In this document: positions 8,102 through 16,591 of the stretch, piece after piece
Layout of the letters: every line of letters begins with the position of its first letter
Numbering within the stretch: the first letter of the stretch is position 1
Source: an uncultured Propionibacteriaceae bacterium
Lineage (GTDB): Bacteria; Actinomycetota; Actinomycetes; Propionibacteriales; Propionibacteriaceae
Assembly (NCBI GenBank): GCA_938012815.1
Contig: CALLVV010000095.1
Span: forward strand, 1 to 52,431
Length of the DNA: 52,431 bases
Direction of reading: 5' to 3'
Notes under the pieces: model-generated
The model's database searches: none
What the model was told of the DNA's origin: nothing
Seen by the model: the letters and a program-made list of their open reading frames with translations, nothing else
Translations under genes and position numbers: made by a program

Positions 8102-8728
8102 ATGGGCGAACCCGACAAAACAATGGTGATGGTCCGCAGGAAGGTGTCCTCCCTGGCCGTCGCACTGCACGGAATCAAGGGGCACGCCGTCCTCCTCGTA
8201 CTGTGCGGGGTGCTGGTGGCGGCGGCGATGCCGCAGTCGCCCGCGCTGCCGGGGCTGTGGCCCGGGTGGCTGGGTTCGCTGCTGGCCGCCGCGGCCCTGC
8301 TCTGCGTGAGCCGCAACCAACCCCGGATCGACGACCGCGAGGTGGACCTGATCCTCGCCGCCACCGCACTGGGAGCAGGAATCTGGATGCTGCGCCAGTG
8401 GCCCACTGCCGACAATCCCGCGGCCGTGACCGTCGCGTGGCTGCTCTGCCTGGCAGCGTGCGTGCTGATACTGAGCGGCACCCGAGCCGCGATGTGGGTC
8501 TGGCCGGCTGTGTTTCCGGCCCTGGGATGGTTGCTGCCCCCACCCGGTCACCTGGTGGCCATGGGCGTGGTGCTTGCCGTGTGGTGCGGTGGTGCGCTCG
8601 TGGCGGCGACCCGCAGAAGATGGGCGCCCCACGACCAGCTGGACCGGATCCCGGTGACACGTCACGTTGCGGTGGGCGTTGCGCTGGTTCTCGTAGCCGC
8701 CTCGTCGAGGATCGGAGTGATGCCATGA
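8102..8728 (+). CDS. Polytopic membrane protein of unknown function, first gene of a glycosyltransferase operon
   Basis: 208 residues with about six hydrophobic segments (residues ~26-45, 51-68, 81-97, 107-124, 128-160, 185-205). ATG 8102 has GAGAGG about 9 nt upstream. The pattern of helices, the segment NQPRIDDREVDLILAATAL and the WPAVFPALGWLLPPPGHLV loop faintly resemble the N-terminal half of exosortase-family proteins, but the catalytic Cys/Arg/His half is absent; I do not make that call. The stop overlaps the next start as ATGA. Context suggests a role in making or exporting a surface glycan. Confidence 0.68.
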   Translation: MGEPDKTMVMVRRKVSSLAVALHGIKGHAVLLVLCGVLVAAAMPQSPALPGLWPGWLGSLLAAAALLCVSRNQPRIDDREVDLILAATALGAGIWMLRQWPTADNPAAVTVAWLLCLAACVLILSGTRAAMWVWPAVFPALGWLLPPPGHLVAMGVVLAVWCGGALVAATRRRWAPHDQLDRIPVTRHVAVGVALVLVAASSRIGVMP

Positions 8729-10287
8729 CCTCCCCGCCACCGAAGCGCGCGCTCAACCGGGGCGCGCTCATCCCACCCGGAGAAGTCCCGGCCCCTTTCC
8801 CGGATTCGGCCTTCGTGGCCCCGGATCAGGCCCTCGACGTTGCCTGCCATGCCCTGGAGCGCCGTTCCCCCGCCTACTCGGCCCGCGTCATCCTGGTCCG
8901 CTGGCAGCGGTTGCTCCTAGTGGCGGGGATCGTGTCGTCCTTGGCCGGGCTGGTTCTCCTGCCCGGCCCCACCGGAGTGGTGCTGGTCGGGTTGCTGGCC
9001 GCCTTCCAGCTCTGGGCGCTCGTGTTCCGTCTGTTGGTGTTCAGGCGCGGCGCGCGGGGTGGACGGATGGTGAGGGTCACCGACGAGGAGGCCCGTGCGG
9101 TCCCGGAGGGCCAGTTGCCCACCTACACCGTGCTGGTCCCGGTGTTCCGCGGATCCCGGGTGGAGGAGCTGATCGAGGTCCTCGAACGCATCGACTATCC
9201 CAGGGACAAGCTGGACATCCGACTCCTGGTGGAGACCGGTGACAGCGGGACCGTCGCCGCCGCCGAAGCCCTGCGTCCCCGGGCGCACCTGAGTGTGATC
9301 CGGGTTCCCAGGGCCGATCCCCGGACGAAACCGAAGGCCTGCAACTACGGTCTCCTGACCGGGCGAGGGGTGCTCTGCACGGTGTTCGACGCGGAGGACC
9401 GGCCCGATCCGCTCCAGCTGCGCAAGGCCGTCGTGGCCCTGGAGCGGCTGGGCCCGGGTTACGCCTGCGTGCAGGCTCGTCTCGGTTTCCACGGCCCGTC
9501 CCGGAACCTGCTGGCCCGCTGGTCCATGCTGGAACACGAGATTCGTTTCGGCAACCTGATTCCCGGTCTGGTCGACGCATCCGCCCCTGTTGCGCTGGGA
9601 GGCACCTCCAGTCATTTCCGGGTGGCCGCCCTCAGGACCGCCGGGGCGTGGGACCCGTGGAACGCGGCCGAGGACGCCGACCTCGGCGTCAGGCTGTGCC
9701 GGACCGGGTACCGGGTCGGGGCGCTTGACTCCACAACCCTGGAGGAGCCCAACCCTGACCCGATCAACTGGGTCAGGCAACGGAGCCGCTGGTACAAGGG
9801 CCAGCTGCAGACCTTCCTGGTACACATGCGTTCACCGCGGTTGTTCGCTGAGCAGGCCGGTTGGCGGGCCGTTGCGGATACGACGGTTCTCGTCGCAGGG
9901 GGGCCGCTGCTCGGTCTTCTCAATGGCTTGTTCTGGATCCTCACCCTGACCTGGTTCGTTCCCCGGAACCCGATCGTGGCCGGGCTGTTCCCGCCGCTGG
10001 TCCACCACCTGGCGCTTCTCTGCCTGCTGGCGGCCAACCTCTCCGTGATCTACGTGAACCTGTACGCCGCCCGGGTGATGGGGCGCCCCGACCTGCTGGT
10101 GGCAGCGCTGCTGAGCCCCGGGTACTGGCTGCTGGCAGGGGTGGCCGCGATCAAGGCCGTCGTCCAGCTGATCCGCCACTCGTTCCGCCGGGAGAAGACG
10201 ATCCACGGATTCCGCGCGGATCCCGGGCAGCAGGTGGTCGCGGAGCCGCACGCCGGCATCCTTCCCGCCCGGGAGCGGGTGCCGTGA
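8725..10287 (+). CDS. Membrane glycosyltransferase, family GT2 (cellulose synthase/XagB-like)
   Basis: 520 residues. N-terminal ~55 residues are cytosolic, then two membrane helices (about 62-105), a GT-A catalytic domain (about 133-370) and further C-terminal helices (about 385-490). Processive GT2 motifs are present: DAED at 222-225, AEDADLG with the catalytic-base region at 315-321, and QRSRW at 352-356. Such enzymes polymerise or transfer sugars from UDP-sugars across the membrane. The start codon ATG 8725 overlaps the TGA of the preceding gene, and a much longer open frame that reaches back to 6100 is only antisense to pgi. The product sugar cannot be read from sequence. Confidence 0.88.
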   Translation: MTSPPPKRALNRGALIPPGEVPAPFPDSAFVAPDQALDVACHALERRSPAYSARVILVRWQRLLLVAGIVSSLAGLVLLPGPTGVVLVGLLAAFQLWALVFRLLVFRRGARGGRMVRVTDEEARAVPEGQLPTYTVLVPVFRGSRVEELIEVLERIDYPRDKLDIRLLVETGDSGTVAAAEALRPRAHLSVIRVPRADPRTKPKACNYGLLTGRGVLCTVFDAEDRPDPLQLRKAVVALERLGPGYACVQARLGFHGPSRNLLARWSMLEHEIRFGNLIPGLVDASAPVALGGTSSHFRVAALRTAGAWDPWNAAEDADLGVRLCRTGYRVGALDSTTLEEPNPDPINWVRQRSRWYKGQLQTFLVHMRSPRLFAEQAGWRAVADTTVLVAGGPLLGLLNGLFWILTLTWFVPRNPIVAGLFPPLVHHLALLCLLAANLSVIYVNLYAARVMGRPDLLVAALLSPGYWLLAGVAAIKAVVQLIRHSFRREKTIHGFRADPGQQVVAEPHAGILPARERVP

Positions 10288-11867
10288 GGGAGCAGAGACG
10301 CTTCCGGATTTCCGACGACGGGATCATCATCCTTTTCACCTCGGTGCTCTACCTCGGGGTGGGGGTCTGGCTGGCGGGCCAGGACATCGTCCTCCCCGAT
10401 GCCACGAGCCGGGTGGCCGACGGCTATTTCGCGGTGTTCAGTCGTGACCCCCACCTGACGGCCAGCGATTTCCTCCGGGGACCATTGCCGTCGCTGGCGA
10501 CGATTCCGCTGCTGCTGTTCGCGCCCGTGGTTCCCGTGCTGGCCGCGAAATCGTTCGCGGGAGTGCTGGCCTCGGTGTTCTGCGGTGTCCTGGCGATGGT
10601 CCTGGCCCGCAGGCTCCTCGTCCTGTTCGGGATGGGCGGGGGAGCAGCGCTGGTGTTGACGGGAATCCTGGCCGTCCAGCCCCTGATCCTGCTTCCCGCC
10701 GCAGTCGGCGCCAGCGAACCCATGCTCCTGGCGGTCGCGCTGTACGCGACCCTGAGCCTGACGCGCTGGCTGAGGAAGGACGATCCCTGGCACCTGGTGC
10801 ACGTGGGAAGCGGTCTCGGCCTGGCCTACCTGGTGCGTCACGAGGCGGCCGCCGCCGTGGCGGCCACCGTCGTCCTGGTCCTCGTCGTCAGCTGGTGGCG
10901 GTCCCGGGGAGGACGGCGGACGGGGTCGCTGTTCCTGCTGGACTGTTCACTGGCCGGCGGTCCCTTCGTTGCGGCCTTCGCTCTGTGGGCACTGGCCTCC
11001 CGCATGGCGACAGGATCGTGGTTCACGGCCAGCGCGTCCTGGCACGGAGAGTCCGCGCAGGTCGCCGAGGCCCGGGTGACCGTCGGAGAGGTCACGGGTG
11101 GGAGCCTTGACGGGGCCCTGACCTATCTGAGCGCCCAGCTGTTGGCGGTGGCGCCTCTCGCGATCCTGTTCATCGCCGTTGCCATGGTGATAGCCACGTG
11201 GCGGCGGGACGCGGGGGTGCTGGGGCCCGCCGCCGTCCTCGGAGGAATCCTGGCCATCGAAGAGTGGGCCTTCCTGAGTGGGTGGTCCTTCGGGTGGCTC
11301 CGGTTCCAGCTCATGGCGGTCTCTTGGGGTATGTTGATGGCCGGTTACGTCCTGGGGGCGCTGCGGGACGGGGCAGGCAGGCTGGTGTTCCGGAGGGTGA
11401 CGGCATGGGTGGTGCTGATCGCCACCCTCGTCCCGCTACCCGTTGCCTGGTGGGCCGTCACGGATCCACACCTGGCCCGGGAGGAACAGCAGGTGGTGGA
11501 GGTCGCACGGTCCGGTCAGCACGCCACACAGGTCCAGGCGGCGGCCTACCTCGATTCCTTGGACCTGCCCGAGGGAAGCGTGATCACCGACACCACCTAC
11601 TCCTTCCCCATCGTCCTGGCCAGCCGGAGGCCCCGGCAGTTCGTCATCACCCCGGACCGGGACTTCAGGGAGAAACTGGACGATCCCGTCGCCGGGAGGG
11701 TGCGCTACGCCCTGGTGACCGATCCGCAACGTTCACCGGCCGACGCCGTGGCCGCCAGGTTCCCGGGAATCCACGAGAACGGCGCCGGGGTGGCGAGCCT
11801 GGAACGCCAATGGATCGACGGCCGCGGGGTGGCGTGGCGGCTCTACGCGTTCAGCACGACTCCCTGA
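10284..11867 (+). CDS. Polytopic membrane protein, probable GT-C type glycosyltransferase
   Basis: 527 residues with about 10-12 hydrophobic helices. GTG 10284 overlaps the TGA of the GT2 gene (GTGA). The first extracytoplasmic loop holds an acidic cluster in VLPDATSRVADGYFAVFSRDP, as in lipid-sugar dependent GT-C enzymes (ArnT/PMT-like) where Asp residues in loop 1 are catalytic, and the C-terminal ~110 residues are soluble (about 415-527). This is a structural resemblance, not a family match I can prove. It completes a three-gene, fully overlapping operon with the GT2 enzyme and the small membrane protein. Confidence 0.7.
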   Translation: MREQRRFRISDDGIIILFTSVLYLGVGVWLAGQDIVLPDATSRVADGYFAVFSRDPHLTASDFLRGPLPSLATIPLLLFAPVVPVLAAKSFAGVLASVFCGVLAMVLARRLLVLFGMGGGAALVLTGILAVQPLILLPAAVGASEPMLLAVALYATLSLTRWLRKDDPWHLVHVGSGLGLAYLVRHEAAAAVAATVVLVLVVSWWRSRGGRRTGSLFLLDCSLAGGPFVAAFALWALASRMATGSWFTASASWHGESAQVAEARVTVGEVTGGSLDGALTYLSAQLLAVAPLAILFIAVAMVIATWRRDAGVLGPAAVLGGILAIEEWAFLSGWSFGWLRFQLMAVSWGMLMAGYVLGALRDGAGRLVFRRVTAWVVLIATLVPLPVAWWAVTDPHLAREEQQVVEVARSGQHATQVQAAAYLDSLDLPEGSVITDTTYSFPIVLASRRPRQFVITPDRDFREKLDDPVAGRVRYALVTDPQRSPADAVAARFPGIHENGAGVASLERQWIDGRGVAWRLYAFSTTP

Positions 11868-12066
11868 CAGAGTTACTCTCGGGAGGGGAGGCCGGCGTGC
11901 TGGCGACCTTGGCCGGCTACCGCACCCGCGGAGGCAAGATCCGCTGGGGGTGGGGACGTACCTTGAATGAAGGCATCGTGGCAGTCGGTGACAGGGTGGC
12001 ATTCATCTAAATCTTTCCCGGTCAAAGGGCATCAGGTGCTGCGACGGCAGGCCGATTCAAGCCACC

Positions 12067-13095
12067 TCAGCCGCCCACCGAGATGTGGACGTGGTCGTAG
12101 TGATTCGCGGTGGCCGACCCCCGGTCCGACATGGAGCGCCAGCCCTCGGATGCGCGCTGGGTGGTCCAGATCTTCTGAGCGTGGATGACCTCGATCACAC
12201 CAAGGCTCTTGGCGTTCTCCCGCAGCCACCTGGCGATCTCCCAGGCGCGGTCGCCGGAGATCATCACATCAATGGCGCGGCCCTGGCCATGGTAGCCGGA
12301 ATCATTGCGGTAGCCACCGTAGGATTTCACGTCCGGGAAGGACGCGCAGACCGCGTGCAGCACGGAGATCGACTTCGAGGTCAACCCGGATTCGATGCTC
12401 TTCGCGGAGGAAGACGAACACGTGCCGCTGGAGGATCCACCGGAACCAGAACCGGATTCGGAGGGGGATGAGCTCTCGGGCTTCTTGTCGGTGAGCAGGT
12501 CGGATTTCACCCAGCCCGCGCGGCTCTTGTAGGAGATTTGCTGCCAGCCGTTCGAGGTGACGTTCGTCACGGTCACCGCGATGCCAGCGTCGAGCGTGGC
12601 CCGCACGTCGTAGTCGGAACCGGGACCGGTCCGGACGTTGGCCGAGGACGCGATGTACTTCTCGCCGGTTTTCTCGCCGAGCTTGGAGGGGTCGAAGGTG
12701 TTGGTCGGGGTGGCCGTGGTCGGTTCCTCGGTGGGGGTGGCGGTTTCGGTTGGTGTTGCCTCTGGGGTTTCGGTCGGGGTCGGCAGTGGGGCCGGGCTGC
12801 TGGTCTCGGCATCAGCGGACGGGGAGGCGGAGGGCAGCGGGGAGCGCTCGCCTCCGCGGCTCACGCCGAGGTCGGTGTGCTGGTAGGTCGGGTCGGCGAT
12901 CTGAGCGGAATTTCCTCTGCTCGCAATCGCGAAGGCGCCTGCCGCAACCAAGCCGGACAGAGCGATGGGCGCCAGCATCTTGCCGAGGATACGCGGTCGT
13001 TTTGCCTCCCGTCGCGGGGAAGTGACGGCGGGAGGGGTGATGTCGAGGACGTCTTGGCCGTCCTCCTCCAGGAAGGCGCGGCGTGCCTTTGCCAT
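12067..13095 (-). CDS. Membrane-anchored SH3-domain protein with M15-like C-terminal domain
   Basis: 342 residues. ATG 13095 is chosen because GAGGGG lies 6 nt upstream; an in-frame ATG at 13107 lacks a site. One membrane segment (about residues 34-52) is followed by a Pro/Thr/Ser linker, an SH3b domain (about 135-195, ASSANVRTGPGSDYDVRATL...GWVKSDLL), a Ser/Gly linker and a C-terminal domain (about 225-342) with the segments GYRNDSGYHGQGRAIDVMI and NHYDHVHISV. These His/Asp motifs (GxxHxxGRAID, HxDHVH) are those of zinc D-Ala-D-Ala peptidase (M15-like) folds, so a peptidoglycan-binding or -cleaving role is likely. A promoter is visible upstream. Confidence 0.85.
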   Translation of the reverse strand: MAKARRAFLEEDGQDVLDITPPAVTSPRREAKRPRILGKMLAPIALSGLVAAGAFAIASRGNSAQIADPTYQHTDLGVSRGGERSPLPSASPSADAETSSPAPLPTPTETPEATPTETATPTEEPTTATPTNTFDPSKLGEKTGEKYIASSANVRTGPGSDYDVRATLDAGIAVTVTNVTSNGWQQISYKSRAGWVKSDLLTDKKPESSSPSESGSGSGGSSSGTCSSSSAKSIESGLTSKSISVLHAVCASFPDVKSYGGYRNDSGYHGQGRAIDVMISGDRAWEIARWLRENAKSLGVIEVIHAQKIWTTQRASEGWRSMSDRGSATANHYDHVHISVGG

Positions 13096-13133
13096 GGATC
13101 CCCTCATTTCTTAGAATTGCCTGAGCTTCTCTC

Positions 13134-13162
13134 AGGATAGGTTGTGGTTTCGGATTGCACAA
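13134..13162 (-). promoter_or_regulatory. Promoter of the SH3/M15-like gene
   Basis: On the minus strand TTGTGC (13157-13162) and TATCCT (13134-13139) are separated by exactly 17 nt. The predicted start of transcription near 13127 leaves a leader of about 30 nt that contains the GAGGGG ribosome binding site. Confidence 0.6.
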
Positions 13163-13424
13163 ACCACGCGCTGGTGAACTGAGCGTTTGATGCATCATTC
13201 CATGGTCCGCAGGCCACGTCATCTCGCGTTGCCAATCCCATTTCTGGGACGTGGGAGGCAAACGGTAGGCTGGCAAGCGGGCTTGGCGACGGCTTCTGGG
13301 GCGAGCGGACATGGGTTTGCAGCGGAACTTTCGCCCCAGGGTCCGGCGCCGGAGTTGTGGGCACCACGACACCTTGGAACCCTTCCCGGTAATCTGCACA
13401 GGAACCTCCTGAAAAGGAAACTGA
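13163..13424. other. Divergent intergenic region upstream of the Ig-like surface protein
   Basis: No gene seen. On the plus strand TAGGCT (13266-13271) is a possible -10, without a clear -35. An AAAGGAAAC element just before 13425 provides the ribosome binding site of the downstream gene. Confidence 0.4.
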
Positions 13425-14714
13425 ATGAGTTCACCGATCTTGCGGGCGAGACGAATGGCCCTGAGCCTGCTGCTGGCGGCTCTGCCGGCCCTGCTCGTCC
13501 CGGGCCTCAAGGCCTGGGCGGACCCGGCCCCCACGCAGATTCAAGCCAGCGTAGCGGCGGACACCACGGGACACGTCAAGGTGACGGGGGCCCTCCGGGA
13601 CGGTTCCGGGCACGGAGTGGGAGGCGGACAACTGACCGCCTCAGTCGCGGGGCAGCCACTGCAAACCGTCGCCAGCGGAGGCGACGGCTCCTTCGCCATG
13701 GAATTCAGCATTCCTGCGGACAAGCTCACCGGTCCCCAGGATCTCGTGATCACCTACCCGGGGGATGCGCAGCACGCCCCATCCTCACAGACCTCACGGA
13801 TCGAGTTCTCGGCGCAGGGAACCACGGCGGTGACTCTGGAGGTCGAACCCGCCAGCACGACTCCGGGAGATCTCGTCAGGGTAGTGGGCAGCGTCAAGAC
13901 GGCCGCCGGTGAGGCGGTCTCGGGTGCCCTGGTGGTTTTCGCCTACGAGGGGGCCACGCTTTCCGACTACAACTTGGTCACGGACACCAACGGAAACTTC
14001 GACAGCTATGTGGAGATCCCGGGGACAGCAGCTGTCGGCACCGGGAAACTGGTCGCTAGCTTCGCGGGTGGTGCGAACCTGCAACCCGGCTCGGCCGAGA
14101 AGGAACTCACCGTCGACGCGCCCATAGCCGAGAGCAGTTCCACCTCAACCGCGAGCGATGCCACGGAGGGGGGTGCGGCCCCACAGATTCCTTCCCAGAC
14201 GGCCAGCACACGCCCGGGGGCCACCACCTCGCCGTCCGGTACCGCGCAGGGTGAGGGTCGTGGCGGGTCCCTGCTGTGGTGGCTCGTGGGCGGAGGTGTT
14301 GTGCTCGTCGCGGCCGCGGCGCTGGCGGTGCTCGGTTTCATCGTCCGCTCCCGACGCAGGGACGTGGACGAAGAAACGTCGGGGTTTATCGGTGATGGGG
14401 AACTGCTCGATGACGAACCCGCGGAGGAGGTGGGCTACGACACGGATCCGGGGTTGGACGACGAGACCGATGTGCGTACGGGAACCGAATTCATGGCTTC
14501 CCGGGACGTTGTCGAGGTTGCCGCGCCTCAGGGGGAGCCGGAGACACGGCCCATGCCCCCCAGCTGGTTCCGTGAGGGAGGGTACGTGCCACCACCACCC
14601 GCGCCGCGTGCTTCCAGCGAGGACTGGGACGACTTCACTGAAGCGGAGATCACCCAGGTTCGTACGCGTGGCCAAGAACCACCGCAGGACCAGCAGCCGC
14701 GTCGCGGGATCTGA
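13425..14714 (+). CDS. Secreted, membrane-anchored protein with two Ig-like (prealbumin/CarboxypepD_reg-like) repeats
   Basis: 429 residues. A Sec signal peptide (about residues 1-32, ...LLVPGLKAWA) is followed by two beta-rich repeats of about 90 residues. In each, a pattern VxVTGALRDGSGHGVGG / VRVVGSVKTAAGEAVSG is followed by DGSFAMEF / NGNFDSYVEI, the usual form of domains that start with an inner sheet and a 'given option' loop. Then a low-complexity Ser/Thr/Pro linker, one membrane helix (about 281-308) with RSRRRD as stop-transfer, and an acidic Pro-rich cytoplasmic tail of about 115 residues. Probable surface stalk or adhesive/transport-associated protein; function unknown. Start supported by AAAGGA. 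Confidence 0.78.
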   Translation: MSSPILRARRMALSLLLAALPALLVPGLKAWADPAPTQIQASVAADTTGHVKVTGALRDGSGHGVGGGQLTASVAGQPLQTVASGGDGSFAMEFSIPADKLTGPQDLVITYPGDAQHAPSSQTSRIEFSAQGTTAVTLEVEPASTTPGDLVRVVGSVKTAAGEAVSGALVVFAYEGATLSDYNLVTDTNGNFDSYVEIPGTAAVGTGKLVASFAGGANLQPGSAEKELTVDAPIAESSSTSTASDATEGGAAPQIPSQTASTRPGATTSPSGTAQGEGRGGSLLWWLVGGGVVLVAAAALAVLGFIVRSRRRDVDEETSGFIGDGELLDDEPAEEVGYDTDPGLDDETDVRTGTEFMASRDVVEVAAPQGEPETRPMPPSWFREGGYVPPPPAPRASSEDWDDFTEAEITQVRTRGQEPPQDQQPRRGI

Positions 14715-14793
14715 GAGCGCCGACGGACTTCTGCTCCAGTCCGGTGCTTTTCCGATTTTCGTTGTCCGGTGGGAAGGCTGATCGGCATCATTC

Positions 14794-15375
14794 CTAGGCG
14801 AGGCTGCGGCAGCGGTCGCGGAGGGCAGCCAGATCGCCGGCGGTGAGGGCGTCGCCGATCAGGTGTCGGCTCATGCAGACCGCGGGGGAACCCGCTTTCA
14901 ACCACTGTTTGGCGGTGAAGGAGGTCAATCCGCCGCGCGGGACAACTTTTCCGATCAGCCCCAGCTCTCGCAGGTGCTCCGCCATCGCGGTTCCGACGAC
15001 ATCCGCGGGGCGCAGTTGCACCCCTGCCACGGGCATTTCCAGCGCGGCCACCACCTCGTTGGGCGTCATGGCGGAGGCGTAGCAGGCCACCTTGAGTGTG
15101 TCCGCGGCGATCGCGACGTCCGGGGTCAGGAAGTCGGGGAGGATGAAGTCCGCTCCTTGTGCCACCAGCGTCGTCGGATCGTTCACGGGGCCGTGTGCCC
15201 CGAGCCTGACCCGCTTACCGTAGAGGGAAGCGAGCTCCTTGAAGTCCGGTGCCCCGGCGGGCAGTGACAGGTTCGTCACTCTTTCCTGGGCCAGTACCTC
15301 CACGACTCCGATGAGGTCGTCGAGGGGAGCATCGTCGAGCAGCGCGACGATGCCGTTCAGGGGTGCATCAGACAT
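14794..15375 (-). CDS. KDPG/KHG aldolase-like protein lacking the usual catalytic residues
   Basis: 193 residues (the family has about 205-215). The (beta/alpha)8 pattern of class I KDPG/KHG aldolases is visible: GIVALLDDAPLDDLIGVVEVL, GADFILPDFLTPDVAIAA, YASAMTPNEVVAALE, PRGGLTSFTAKQWLKAG. However, the strand that normally has KxFPA with the Schiff-base Lys reads VQLRPAD (Gln120), and the Glu of the normal LEVTLRT strand is replaced (NLSLPAG, Ser37). It may bind a sugar acid or act in another way. ATG 15375 is chosen as the start, although no good ribosome binding site is seen; an ATG 12 nt upstream is the alternative. Confidence 0.66.
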   Translation of the reverse strand: MSDAPLNGIVALLDDAPLDDLIGVVEVLAQERVTNLSLPAGAPDFKELASLYGKRVRLGAHGPVNDPTTLVAQGADFILPDFLTPDVAIAADTLKVACYASAMTPNEVVAALEMPVAGVQLRPADVVGTAMAEHLRELGLIGKVVPRGGLTSFTAKQWLKAGSPAVCMSRHLIGDALTAGDLAALRDRCRSLA

Positions 15376-15713
15376 GGTGGCAATCATGCCATCGGGTCGG
15401 TGAGTCGAGGGCATGGGATCCGGCGGGCGGAGCAGCAATCATAACTCGGAGCCAAAATTTCCCGACCGGAACCGGACGTTGGGATGGATCGCCGCGACCG
15501 TCCCGGAGAGGCTGGAGAGGCTTTGGGAATGGTGGCCCTGGAGCCCTAGCGAATGTCCTTAACTCCCTTGTCAAAGGTAAATACCTCTTCGGGAGGGCCA
15601 AAGGGCTGGCAAGGGGGATTGCTCGTGGTTAATGCGTTGGAGGTCAAACAATTATTCACGGTTAACGTGAGGGGCGATTTGCTTCCCTGAGGGGGTTCAG
15701 TGCTGTAACGTAG

Positions 15714-15855
15714 TTGTTGCCGGAGCGCAGGAGACGTAGCCTGTTCCCCCCATCTGGGCAGCGGACCGCGCCGCCGGCTCCCGGCTAGCCGGGACCCAAG
15801 GACGCCCGCGCCCGCCCGAACCCCCCCATCGGACGGGCGCGGGCCTCTGGTTTGC
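15714..15855 (+). ncRNA. 6C RNA (actinobacterial small RNA)
   Basis: Two hairpins with C-rich loops lie side by side, the defining feature of the 6C motif. The first loop has CCCCCC at 15746-15751 after GACGTAGCCTGTT; the second, very stable hairpin has arms GCCCGCGCCCG (15804-15814) and CGGGCGCGGGC (15834-15844) around CCCCCCC (15821-15827) and probably ends transcription. A small palindrome CCGGCTAGCCGG (15781-15792) lies between. The ends are estimates. A TAACGT at about 15706 could be the -10. The RNA is conserved in Actinobacteria and linked to growth/stress control; direction is inferred from the motif order. Confidence 0.76.
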
Positions 15856-15908
15856 CAAAACTTTCGCCGTGTGCCGCATCGTTGCCGCACAGGGCCTAGG
15901 GTGATCCC

Positions 15909-16484
15909 ATGAGCAACTGGCTGGGTGATCTGCTGTCACGGATCCTTCGGGACCTCATCGCACAGTTCAGACCCGACGTGAACCGGTCACGCCGGAGCCG
16001 CAGCACGAGGAGGAGCACCGCGAGAACATCCAGCAACACGGGACAACACCCGGGCGGCCCCCGTCGCACCGGAGGCTCGGGGCGCCGCGAGTACCCGGGC
16101 GATTTCAAGGGCACTCCCAGGATCACCTATTCCCCGGCCCCCGGAAAGGAGGCCGACCCGGGGGAGGTGGTCTGGACCTGGGTGCCCTACGAGGAGGACC
16201 ACAGGGAGGGTAAGGACCGGCCCGTGCTGATCATCGGCCACGACCACGAGTGGCTGCTCGGGCTGCAGCTGACATCCAAGGACCACGATCGCGACGCTGC
16301 CCAGGAGGCTCGCAGCGGACGGCTCTGGATGGACATCGGGACGGGGGAGTGGGACCCCCAGCGGCGTCCCAGCGAGGTACGGATCAACCGAATCATCCGC
16401 ATCGACCCCGACGACATCCGCCGGATCGGCGCCGTACTGGACCGCGACGTCTTCGAGGACGTCGCCGCAGCCGTACGGTCCTGA
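15909..16484 (+). CDS. Type II toxin-like PemK/MazF family protein with long basic N-terminus
   Basis: 191 residues. The C-terminal ~115 residues have the PemK/MazF beginning PGEVVWTWVPYEED...KDRPVLIIG and a compact beta-rich body ending RIDPDDIRRIGAVLDRDVFEDV. In this family such proteins are mRNA interferases, but the actinobacterial long form is not well characterised. The N-terminal ~70 residues are an amphipathic start (MSNWLGDLLSRILRDLIAQF) followed by an Arg/Ser/Thr-rich disordered stretch. No antitoxin gene lies on either side: upstream is the 6C RNA and downstream the metN gene. So either the partner is elsewhere or the protein has another role. Confidence 0.78.
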   Translation: MSNWLGDLLSRILRDLIAQFRPDVNRSRRSRSTRRSTARTSSNTGQHPGGPRRTGGSGRREYPGDFKGTPRITYSPAPGKEADPGEVVWTWVPYEEDHREGKDRPVLIIGHDHEWLLGLQLTSKDHDRDAAQEARSGRLWMDIGTGEWDPQRRPSEVRINRIIRIDPDDIRRIGAVLDRDVFEDVAAAVRS

Positions 16485-16591
16485 CACCGCCGAAACGGGC
16501 AGAGACGACGGTGCAGGAATTTACGCGGGGTCTTTCGGGTTGATGCAATGTGTCAGCCCCTGAGGAGCACGCCAACCATCCAGGAGGGTTC

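Noticed and set aside
6100..8724. Very long plus-strand open frame running into the GT2 gene
   Set aside because: It is antisense to pgi and the DUF218 gene and has no domain; only the part from 8725 is real.
11868..12066. Small plus-strand gene after the GT-C-like gene
   Set aside because: A short stop-free stretch exists, but there is no start site or recognisable product.
16485..16591. SAM or T-box type riboswitch before metN
   Set aside because: Only about 100 nt are available and no S-box, SAM-II/IV or T-box conserved elements are visible.
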